35,892 nucleotides of DNA from Perkinsus olseni (taxonomy: Eukaryota; Perkinsozoa; Perkinsida): assembly GCA_013115125.1 (NCBI GenBank), contig JABANN010000354.1:1-35892 (forward strand). The letters run 5' to 3'. The notes beneath the pieces were generated by a model. It made no database searches. It was not told the origin of the DNA and saw only the letters and a list, made by a program, of their open reading frames with translations. Below are positions 1 to 8,556 of this stretch, one piece after another (position 1 is the stretch's first letter; each line of letters starts with the position of its first letter). The position numbers and the translations under genes were made by a program.

Positions 1-67
<67 letters not shown>
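1..67. repeat. (TTG)n microsatellite at the left window edge
   Basis: About 22 uninterrupted TTG units start at the first base. On the minus strand this is (ACA)n, read in frame as poly-threonine by the secreted-protein gene that runs off this edge. Its true length is unknown because the window starts inside it. Confidence 0.97.
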
Positions 68-430
68 CCTTGTGGTCTCAACAGGACCGCCAGTGGACGT
101 AGTCGTGCTCGCCGATGGGGTCGTTGATGCCCTCAGACGGGTCGTCGTGGTCGGTGTCTGCGTTGGAATTACTCGGCTAGAGGAGCTAGGCACAAAAGTA
201 CTGAGACTATTAGTCGACGTTGAAGGCTTAGGAGTGCTCTGGTCGACCTCCCCATGGCAGGAGCATGGCAAGTTGCTTCCCGAACACACAGGAGGGTTTT
301 GCCACCACTTACAGTAAGATCCAGGTTGAGCAGCTGCACAGGCCGCGGTACCCTGGTAACAATCTTCTCCAGAAACGATAGCTGCGATGGAGGCGATGGC
401 AAGATACTTCATCAATAGATGATTCATCAT
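1..430 (-). CDS. Secreted six-cysteine/Thr-linker protein, N-terminal part (paralogue 1)
   Basis: This is the partial N-terminus of a protein family with two further copies downstream in this window. The start is MMNHLLMKYLAIASIAAI (ATG at 430; the next codon is also ATG), a clear signal peptide, so the product is probably secreted. The mature part begins with a six-cysteine module ending in PGSYCKWWQNPPVC and PCSC. This matches the GSYCKY...C...PCSC pattern of the two paralogues. A Ser/Thr/Pro-rich linker follows and runs into a poly-Thr tract encoded by the edge microsatellite. The catalytic-like domain expected next lies outside the window. The module probably binds a ligand or polysaccharide and the linker is probably O-glycosylated; both are inferences from the architecture. 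No reading-frame break is seen. The gene carries no stop codon in the window. Confidence 0.8.
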
Positions 431-1756
431 AGAAACAGAAACAGAGCAAGAAGCCAACTGCGGCAACAGAATTCGGGTGCATTTTCCATCCGAGAAGGCC
501 TTAGCGAGAGGCCTCTATAATGGTTTGGGTAGCTGCCGAATCGAATAGTAGCGCCTTATCTGTCACACAGGGGTACTACATAGTGATTCGTTTGCGCACA
601 ATTGTTGATCATCGCTATAGGAAAATGGATCATCACTGCGCAACGTGGCATGCGCATACTAGACAACTTGACTGGTCCCAAAGACGCAGCACGTGATTTT
701 CCTTCCACAACACCCTCCGGAGGGACGAGATGCACAAGAGGGGCAGTCATCTCGTGGTGGCTATCAGCCATCGATTGTTTGTGTCTGAATTGTGGCATCT
801 GTCTTTCATCAAAACTGTGTCCCGTACAATTGCGCTGCCCAATTCGGGAAGGGCTCTCCTCCGCGGCAGTCGAGCTGGACATTTCAAGTTTTTGGATTCG
901 AAAACCTCGAGTCGACTGCTGACCACGTGTCTCCTGCGGAGCATCGATTACCAGACAGACGGTGGCGCTCGGTTACTTGAGGAACGAATGACTAGCTCAA
1001 ACTCAACACTTGAGCAAGCAGGAGAAAAGTTTTTGAGAATGACCTCTGAATGATAACATTGGGCCAAGACATGGGCTATTATGAGAGTATGAATAACGTC
1101 TGGTTCGAGCGACAATCACGACCGTGTCTACTCACCACATACGTTGCATCCAGCGGCATATGTGGTAAGTAAGGCGGGGTAAAGGTTTCTTATCCGCGGG
1201 CTAGGTTTCATCGCTCTTCAAGCCCTCGCCAGCTCTGGCACAAGGGGCACGCAGAGGATTCGAAGGAGCCCAGCTCCCCAAAACTCACCCTACTGTCCGC
1301 CTTCTCTTGCGCTTACGAGATCTGTGTTTCTTCCCCAAACGACCACCACCGAGTTTGTTGAAAGCACCTACGTTCATCCTCCATGCACCGACGGTACTCA
1401 GCATCAACGTTGAGAACCGGACAGACAAGCAAGCCGACATTGAGGTCTGCGATATGCCACGTGACCCGCCCGTTGTGTCTACGGGTACAATTCAGCTCTC
1501 CCACCTAAACCGGGTCTGCAGGTGAACCACAGTAACCCTTGTCATAAGGCCTTCAGATACGTGAGATAGTTTCAGCAAGAGCTTCTCGTGAAACCCATAG
1601 AGCTCACCTTGGGAGTAGCTGCGGACCGGGCGAGATTTATTCCTATTGGGGGACTCGTCCACCTGGCGTGAAGCTGGGTTTTGCCTCCAGGGCCTGTCCG
1701 TGACTTGTGGTTGCGGAGCTGAAAGAAGTGAGACTACGATGCACTCTGATACCGAT

Positions 1757-1930
1757 GAGTCGAGATAGTCTAGAAAGATTGAGATTGAGTACCTTGTGGT
1801 CTCCTGGAGGCCTTTGAGAAACCAACTGCGAAGCCTCTCTCGGTGCACAGCTGTTGCGGGGTACGTGGTAACCAGCTTGGGCGAACGGGGTTGATAGTCA
1901 CATTCCTCACCACCGGCTTAGGCGCAGCTC
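1757..1930. repeat. 174-bp direct repeat, copy 1
   Basis: By eye this is identical over 174 bp to 2864-3037, in direct orientation 1107 bp apart. It begins GAGTCGAGATAGTCTAG and ends GGCTTAGGCGCAGCTC. The flanks differ on both sides. No terminal inverted repeats or target duplications were seen, so the mobilising mechanism is unknown. Complete identity suggests a recent duplication or gene conversion. Confidence 0.95.
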
Positions 1931-2863
1931 CTTGTAGTTTCACCTCGGGCCAGTCTTCTCCCGAACAACAGTTAAATAGATTTCCCATCGATGTCCAAAT
2001 CGAACACACTTCGATTACCGAGTAAGGAGTACTTGTCGCGGCCTCTCGCTGCGTAGCTTTTCGCAGTTGCGGTCAAAATTGCAACACGCGTGAAGTGGTG
2101 AGCGCTCTGATAGGAATGTTAGATGTTGGCATTTCAAGATATGCTCTCGACGCTGAATCGACGTACACGGACACCGTGACTGCTCAATAAGCCATAGCTC
2201 TCGGAAGGAAGCGATGGCACTGAAATGACCACACAAGTGCTTTACATGTAAGCAATGCGAGCGAGCGACTTTGGGTTTTTTATGGTGGGTCTTTTCACTC
2301 GCTTTCCTTCGCCGCAGCTTTAAGGGTGATCGGCTTTATAGTGGTGAAGTCCGCAAGCTGGGCAGTGGGAACATCGCGAAGATTGAAGTCGCACCAGGTT
2401 CTGAAAAAATCATTCGGCGCACACCCCGACTTGTGAGGGCAGATTGCTGAAGCCCCCCGGCAGCGTGGGCGCGAACTTGTTCTCCACTTTCGACCTTTCG
2501 CCACATGGGAGCGTCGACTCTGCAACTTTCGTTGGCAGTGGCTACTCGTACCTGGCTCTTGCGATGCTGAAACACCCGTATTGAGTACAGCAAGAGCCCG
2601 ATAGCTCCATGTGTTGCGATCCGAGGTCAGTGCTTCAAATCCATTAACTTGAACGCTGTAATAATAGAATTCGAACAGCGTGTGATGATGCACGACTAAC
2701 AGCACGATGATGTTGAATCGATATTGTTGACGACCACAAAGACCGCAGAGGTGCAATCGAGATTCCCACTGAGTCCTCACTTCTCTCGCCTCAACTCTCT
2801 CCTGGTAGCATCTCCGCCACTGAGCGGCGCGTTTACTATCGCCTTTCCCAATAGACGAGCCGA

Positions 2864-3037
2864 GAGTCGAGATAGTCTAGAAAGATTGAGATTGAGTACC
2901 TTGTGGTCTCCTGGAGGCCTTTGAGAAACCAACTGCGAAGCCTCTCTCGGTGCACAGCTGTTGCGGGGTACGTGGTAACCAGCTTGGGCGAACGGGGTTG
3001 ATAGTCACATTCCTCACCACCGGCTTAGGCGCAGCTC
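2864..3037. repeat. 174-bp direct repeat, copy 2
   Basis: Second copy of the block at 1757-1930, with no difference found on reading. It lies in the 3' flank of the paralogue 2 gene. Confidence 0.95.
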
Positions 3038-3226
3038 AGAGGTCTATCGCAGCTCTATCCTAAACCTCAGAGGTCCCTCAACCCACTACGCTGAGCATAC
3101 GCAACAAGAATGGTCGTTGAACAACTGTAGCGATACAGAAGCAGATGCAAGAAAAACACCCGAATTTACACTCAGAAGAGTAACGGGCGCACTAAACAAA
3201 AGCATGAAGAGAAGGCAGCTTTGCTA

Positions 3227-4840
3227 CTAACGAGCATGGCACTTCGACGCTTCCCTGTGGTACTTGGAACAGTTCGGGTATCCCATCTTCTTCGAGAAGG
3301 AGTCGCCATAGAAACAGCGAGACCATTCCCAGTCGTTGATGGCGAACAAAGTACCATGGACGTCGAAGAGAGAGTCGAACTGCTCGGTAGTAACGATACC
3401 ATCAGATATCATACGTTGACGCAGAAGATTCATCGTATTCCATATGTATTCAATACCGCCAGTAGCACTTGGGTAATCCACCGCGTCGAAAGCGCACATG
3501 GACACCTTTTGACAGTAGTTGACCTTCGTGCACGATCCTTCAACCAGAATCGTGATTTTAGCTCGGAGATTCTCCCAGCCAGGCTGAGTACAGACTACAC
3601 ACTGTTGCGTGAGCATCCACTTCATACGTACCACCAGATTATCAGCATAGGCACCATCAATAGCGTTACGAAAGACTTCGAAAGTAGCATGATCAGCAAG
3701 CTGCATGACGTACTGAGTCGCCACAGGATTCGGGTCACCGGATACAGCGAAGTCGATCAATAGGGCGCCTGGCTCGTAGCACTTCTTTTCAGAGACTCTA
3801 GCCTTCATGCTTTGAGCCTCCTCTAGTGTCTGCCGTACGCTCGCACTCTTCATGCCTTCGGCGTCGAAACTCAGGCCAATAGGTGCGATCTCGATCATGT
3901 CTTCACGACTCACGTAGTTGTCTAGGAATCTCTCGAACGTGCTCACAAATTCCACCATCCTTTCGTTATAGTGCTTGGCGGCATCACCATAGGTAAGAAA
4001 AATACGTCCAGTGTTACCGGTCGCGTTTCTCCACTGTTTCATCCAGGCAACCAACAGAGTCTCGTTCGCGATCTGATCGTAATTGCTGTAGTCAGCGATG
4101 TTCACATAGACATCACCGGAGTTCCACAGCTTGCCCATCTCCGAACTACCGAAGTCGACCAATGACGTATCATTGCCCCGCCAATACATTTGCGACCACG
4201 AGTATGTACCGAAGCGAACATCCCTCACAACTGGGGCTGGAGTAGTCTTCGCGATTGTGGTTGGTCGTGTGGTCGAGGTTGGCAACAACTTTGTAGTGCT
4301 TGACGACGTTGTCGTTGAAGATCGAAGATGGCTCCGGGTTGAGCTCTTACTCTCCGTTGTCGACGTCTCCTTCTGGGTAGTCCGTGTCCAAGTTGGCGAA
4401 GTAGTTGTACGAAGGGCTCCAGTATGCGTCCGAGTGGACGGAGTGGTTGTGTGACGTGATTCAGTACGCGTCGAAGTTGAGGGACTAGTTGTATGGAATG
4501 CTTCAGTGGTAGTAGTCACGTGATGAAGCTCAGAAGTGGATGGCGCTGTACTACTGCTAGTCGAAGCGGCAGTAATAGTCGTAGTAGTAGCGGCCTGTAG
4601 CGTAGCCTTTGTGGTCATAGTTGTGGAGCTCGGTGTAACCGGAGCTGGCGGGGTGTTGCAAGAACAAGGGATAACCGTTCCCTGGCAAACTCCAGGATTT
4701 TGCCAGTACTTGCAATACGACCCTGACTGAATAGACCCGCAGAAAGCATCTCCGTGGAGGCAATTCGCTCGGGCTTCACCAAACGCTAAAGCCAAACAAG
4801 CGAAGAAAGTGACAAACAGCGAGGAGACCGGGACTGTCAT
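3227..4840 (-). CDS. Secreted six-cysteine/Thr-linker protein (paralogue 2)
   Basis: Single-exon gene, 537 residues from the ATG at 4840. The open frame extends upstream to 4942, but the internal start MTVPVSSLFVTFFACLALAF is preferred because it gives a classical signal peptide followed by a cleavage-like ARA. Domains in order: signal peptide (about 1-25), six-cysteine module (about 26-60, with SGSYCKYWQNPGVCQG and PCSC), a Ser/Thr-rich linker of about 115 residues rich in TTT and STST, and a C-terminal domain of about 340 residues. That domain starts at VRFGTYSWSQMYWRG and contains GKLWNSGDVYVNIAD, IAPIGLSFDAEGM and TQPGWENL. The layout resembles secreted polysaccharide-active enzymes (binding module, O-glycosylated linker, catalytic domain). 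The strand-end acidic motif SFDAE recalls a TIM-barrel glycosidase, but I cannot assign a known family. By eye it is more than half identical to paralogue 3 over the C-terminal domain. Confidence 0.88.
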   Translation of the reverse strand: MTVPVSSLFVTFFACLALAFGEARANCLHGDAFCGSIQSGSYCKYWQNPGVCQGTVIPCSCNTPPAPVTPSSTTMTTKATLQAATTTTITAASTSSSTAPSTSELHHVTTTTEAFHTTSPSTSTRTESRHTTTPSTRTHTGALRTTTSPTWTRTTQKETSTTESKSSTRSHLRSSTTTSSSTTKLLPTSTTRPTTIAKTTPAPVVRDVRFGTYSWSQMYWRGNDTSLVDFGSSEMGKLWNSGDVYVNIADYSNYDQIANETLLVAWMKQWRNATGNTGRIFLTYGDAAKHYNERMVEFVSTFERFLDNYVSREDMIEIAPIGLSFDAEGMKSASVRQTLEEAQSMKARVSEKKCYEPGALLIDFAVSGDPNPVATQYVMQLADHATFEVFRNAIDGAYADNLVVRMKWMLTQQCVVCTQPGWENLRAKITILVEGSCTKVNYCQKVSMCAFDAVDYPSATGGIEYIWNTMNLLRQRMISDGIVTTEQFDSLFDVHGTLFAINDWEWSRCFYGDSFSKKMGYPNCSKYHREASKCHAR

Positions 4841-4950
4841 GAATGAGAAATAGCGATCCGCTGGACAAACCTGAGAAGGAAGACCATTCAGGTTGGCTCC
4901 GTTTGCTATGTTGGCAGTTATACGGCAGCATCGACTCCTCACAGGGTACC

Positions 4951-5547
4951 AGGCTCCTCAATGTTAATCATTCGGCTACGGGCGATGAGTTCCTGCTATT
5001 TGTGCGTGGGAAGCTTTGCGCCTGGTGACTGTCGGCCTCCAGTGCAGGCCTCACAAAGTGGCCACGTGCTCTATTATTTCGAGTGTAGCCATCTTTCCGA
5101 AGCATCCATCATTGCCCTAGTGTATTCCATCGCGTGCATACCCTGTTCTCATACGCTGCACAATTAGCAGGATAAACAGAGAGGAGACAGCTCGACACAA
5201 GGGAACCTACGCTATGGGAGTGGGCCGAGAGCAGGTGCACTATAGTGACAACTACCTTCATTGCTGCTACGTACCCACCTTGCTCTTCGTACGCCTTTGC
5301 TCGTCGTACTTACGTTCGTCCCAGTGAACACGTGCGTTCCTCGCCATGTTATGGAACATACGTTCATCATAAATCCAACAACTAGATCAGTTTTCCCGAA
5401 CTCCTCTCGAGTCCGGTCTTACCTCTCTTTGAGCCCCGTCTCAAATAGCCACACTGTACTGAGTTATAGTGCACAGGCCCCTAGTAGACAGCGACCGGAC
5501 CCGCACAAGATGTTCGAACGAACACGACGTCTTGCAGCCGAAGAAAC
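4951..5547. repeat. Tandem intergenic duplication, copy 1 (carries a MITE)
   Basis: Positions 4951-5235 match 5647-5931 (285 bp each, 7 mismatches by my count). Positions 5478-5547 match 5932-6015, where the second copy has 14 extra bases. Between the two matching parts, copy 1 contains a 238-bp inserted element plus a duplicated CAGG. The block lies just upstream of the start of paralogue 2, so it may carry promoter or 5' UTR sequence; that is inference. Confidence 0.93.
5236..5473. mobile_element. 238-bp MITE-like non-autonomous DNA transposon
   Basis: The element begins TGCACTATAGTGAC and ends GTTATAGTGCA, giving 9-bp terminal inverted repeats (TGCACTATA/TATAGTGCA). It is flanked by a 4-bp direct repeat, CAGG, at 5232-5235 and 5474-5477. 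The paralogous copy at 5647-6015 reads straight through as GAGCAGGCCCCTAG with a single CAGG, so it is the uninterrupted target site. No transposase is encoded inside. The terminal CACTATA recalls CACTA elements, but those make 3-bp duplications, so superfamily assignment is open. Confidence 0.88.
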
Positions 5548-5646
5548 TATTTCCCGCAATCCTCAGATTAGAGGCGAGGGCTGATGCCCCCTCTCAGAGT
5601 CTTCACCCTTAACAGGGTAAAGACTTGACAAAAAATCACGGGGGGC

Positions 5647-6015
5647 AGGCTCTTCGATGGTAATCATTCGGCTACGGGCGATGAGTTCCTGCTATTTGTG
5701 CGTGGGAACCTTTGCGCCTGGTGACTGTCGGCCTCCAGTGCAGGCCTCACAAAGTGGCCACGTGCTCTGTTATTTCGAGTGTAGCCATCTTTCCGAAGCA
5801 TCCATCATTGCCCTAGTGTATTCCATCGCGTGCATACCCTGTTCTCATACGCTGCACAATTAGCAGGATAAACAGAGAGGAGACAGCTCGACACAAGGGA
5901 AACTACGCTATGGAAGTGGGCCGAGAGCAGGCCCCTAGTAGATAGCGACCGGACCCGCACTGTACGGGCCGCACAAGATGTTCGAACGAACACGACGTCT
6001 TGCAGCCGAAGAAAC
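5647..6015. repeat. Tandem intergenic duplication, copy 2 (empty MITE site)
   Basis: Copy of 4951-5547 lacking the 238-bp element. It also differs by a 14-bp insertion (TGTACGGGCCGCAC) after GACCGGACCCGCAC, which is a short tandem duplication of local sequence. It lies in the 3' flank of paralogue 3. The duplication predates the transposon insertion, or the insertion occurred in only one copy. Confidence 0.92.
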
Positions 6016-6267
6016 CAAAGATGTATTGAAGCGGCAGGCTAGACACTGAAAACGCAAAAAGCACATCGCTTCAGAATTGAGGAACTTTCAAGGGACTCGG
6101 AACCGAGCCCCATATTTGAAATGATGAAGTCGAGTAAAATAAAACCTGTTGAAGAAACCTGAACACTCACACTGAGTATCAGTATACAAGTGTGATTATA
6201 ATAACGATCCACACGCGGGTTCGGTCAGCCAACTGGATTGCTGTACACAAGTCAGCGCTTCTGCGCT

Positions 6268-7560
6268 TTAGTCAGCGCGGCATTTACCAGCAAGCTCATG
6301 ATATTGACTAAGGCAATCTGAGTACCCCATTTTGCGGGAGAAATCATCACCGTAATAACATCTGACCCATTCCCAGTTGTGGATGACATACAAGGACCCA
6401 TTGATATCATAAAGTGAGTCGAACTGCTCCTGAGTGAGAATGCCATCAGAGACTGTACGAGCCTTTAACTCGTTGAGCAAGTCCCAGGCATACTCGACAC
6501 CACCAGAAGGATCGGGGTAACGGGTGGTGTCATCGGCGCACATGGAAAGTTTATGGCAGTATTTGCCAACTGTGCAGGAGCCCTCGAGCATGATGGTGAT
6601 CTTGGCCTTCAAGTTCTCCCATCCTGGTTGAGTACAAACCGCGCATTGTTCGCTCATCATATAGTTCATACGATATACCAGATCATCGGCATAGTCGCCA
6701 TCAATAGCGTTACGATAAAGCATCATCGTAGCATGATCAGCATACTCCATAATATATTGAGTACCAAGAGTATTCTTCTGACCCTCGATGGCGAAGTCAA
6801 TAAACAGTGACCCGGTAGGGTATCCCATCTTCTTGCTAACATCCTCCTTCATTTGTTGAGCCTTGAGTAAAGTCTTCTTGATATCTTCCGGCTGCATGTG
6901 CTCAACATCGTAGCTTAGACCAATGGGAGCGATCCCCTCCATGTCTTCGGCCGAAACGAAGTTCTCAAGATATGTACCGAACGTGTTCACGAACTTGACC
7001 ATCCGCGAGCCGCTCCCTCTCGATATGTCTCCGTAAGTCAACCAGATCCTCTCGATATTGCCAGTTCTCCTCCTCCAGTCCTTCATCCAGGGAAGAAGCT
7101 TCTCCTGGTCATGGATGCGATCATAGTTGGTATCATCAGCGATGTTCACATACACATCGCCGCTGTTCCACAGCTTTCCCATGTCGGAGGCACCGAACTC
7201 GGTAAGGCTAGGATCGCCTGACCTCCAGTAATCTTGTGACCAAGAATACGTGCCGAATCTAATAGAACCATCAGGACGGCTAGTCGCTGGCGGCCTAGTT
7301 GTTGACACTGTCGTCGTAGGCTTCGTGGTGGTCGTTGTCGTGCCTAGAAACTTGGTACTGCTTGTCGATGTGGTACCGCCGGTGCAAGAACACGGGATAG
7401 TCGTGCCCTGGCAAAGACTGGGTGTATCGTAGTACTTGCAGTAGGAGCCAGGAGAGACGCTCGCGCAATAACTATCGCCCGCACTGCAATCGATGGCAGC
7501 AGCAGACACGCCCGAGAGAGTCCAGTATAAAGTTGTGGCAAGAGTTAGTCGACTGAGCAT
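6268..7560 (-). CDS. Secreted six-cysteine/Thr-linker protein (paralogue 3)
   Basis: Single-exon gene, 430 residues from the ATG at 7560. The frame is open up to 7671, but the internal start MLSRLTLATTLYWTLSGVSA gives a good signal peptide and aligns with its neighbours. Order: signal peptide (1-22), six-cysteine module (SPGSYCKYYDTPSLCQG and PCSC), a short Thr-rich linker of about 35 residues, then the C-terminal domain from IRFGTYSWSQDYWR to KCRAD. Conserved with paralogue 2 are GKLWNSGDVYVNIAD, the EDM..IAPIGLS.D.E motif, QC.VCTQPGWENL.AKIT and DWEW/NWEW near the end. The linker is about 80 residues shorter than in paralogue 2, so linker length changes quickly. The enzyme class is unknown; a secreted hydrolase is my inference. 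Confidence 0.88.
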   Translation of the reverse strand: MLSRLTLATTLYWTLSGVSAAAIDCSAGDSYCASVSPGSYCKYYDTPSLCQGTTIPCSCTGGTTSTSSTKFLGTTTTTTKPTTTVSTTRPPATSRPDGSIRFGTYSWSQDYWRSGDPSLTEFGASDMGKLWNSGDVYVNIADDTNYDRIHDQEKLLPWMKDWRRRTGNIERIWLTYGDISRGSGSRMVKFVNTFGTYLENFVSAEDMEGIAPIGLSYDVEHMQPEDIKKTLLKAQQMKEDVSKKMGYPTGSLFIDFAIEGQKNTLGTQYIMEYADHATMMLYRNAIDGDYADDLVYRMNYMMSEQCAVCTQPGWENLKAKITIMLEGSCTVGKYCHKLSMCADDTTRYPDPSGGVEYAWDLLNELKARTVSDGILTQEQFDSLYDINGSLYVIHNWEWVRCYYGDDFSRKMGYSDCLSQYHELAGKCRAD

Positions 7561-8556
7561 GTGGGAAGGATTAACTGCAGAATTGACTATCGTAAAAAGG
7601 AACCCACAGAAACAAGCCCAACGAACATACGGAATCTTCCAACTCCTCAACCCACCGAGTTTCTCTATCATTCTTATGCTAGCACTATTCTCGCGTGTTG
7701 TGTACGGAAGACAAGGACACAGGATTTCGATGTCACAAGGAAGTTGTTGTGCTAGTGTATTCGCGGCGTGCCGTTCATCTGTCTCTCGGTCAGGCTCCGT
7801 GCTGAACCGCTGGTTACTGCGTATTTAGCGTTCGATAACGTGTCATCTTCGTCCTAGTTTGGCCCGCTACTGTCATCCCCTCTGTCGATGGGTCAATGGA
7901 GGATCGGAAGAGTAGTCTTCCCTACATCCTGTGATTGGTTCGCACCGCAGTACTGAGTAACGCAACTCCGAGCCTGATGCTGCAACGAACGACGGAATGT
8001 ATCGGACATGCATCTTCGCTACGGATTTTCGCTCTCTATCGACTCCGAGTGCTTCACGAGCTTCATGAGTTCATCATTGGAGGACCCATTCGTGAGACTT
8101 TGATGGGACTCTCGGGCAGGGGAAGGCCTCGGCCATGAGCGGTTCCGCACGCACTAGCGTAGAGGAAGTCCTGAAGGAGGCAATACACGCCCGCAGCAAC
8201 ACTCCAAATGACAGGGTGACTACATCGATGGTCAGAGAGCCCTTCTCCAAACAGTCGAGGTACCCAAAAAGGACAGCGGTTTCACAACCAAACGTGGTTG
8301 GGGGCAGAGAAGGGTCTCGGCCGGCCGCAATCCGATATGCTGACGCTAGTGTGGCCAGGCCAGAGTCGAACTCGGATAAGGAGACCTGAGCTCATCGCCC
8401 GGATAGCTTTCCTTCTTTATCTCTGCCGCTCACCTGTTTCCGGCAGTATATGTCGAACTTGGAGAAAGCAGTATGGGGGCCTCCTAGCTGGCTGTCGATG
8501 AAGCGACCAAATGACACCACTGCTACCTGCGCTCCAGTGGACGACAACAGACCCGC
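7561..8556. other. Intergenic region, no gene supported
   Basis: About 1 kb between the 5' end of paralogue 3 and the 3' end of the kinesin gene. Only short, low-support frames occur on either strand. I see no tRNA, repeat or structured element here. It should contain the promoter of paralogue 3. Confidence 0.6.

Larger units (their letters stand above)
431..3226. other. Repeat-rich intergenic region between paralogues 1 and 2
   Basis: About 2.8 kb with no gene I can support well. It includes the upstream region of paralogue 1, the 3' flank of paralogue 2 and two identical 174-bp blocks (listed separately). A minus-strand stretch at about 2295-2400 could be a terminal exon: it follows a pyrimidine-rich acceptor (TTTTTTCAG) and ends with KAAAKESE and a stop. 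I cannot join it to other exons or name it. The remaining open frames are short and overlap each other on both strands. Confidence 0.6.

Noticed and set aside
3221-3763. 180-residue plus-strand frame opposite paralogue 2
   Set aside because: Antisense shadow of a well-supported gene with a conserved paralogue.
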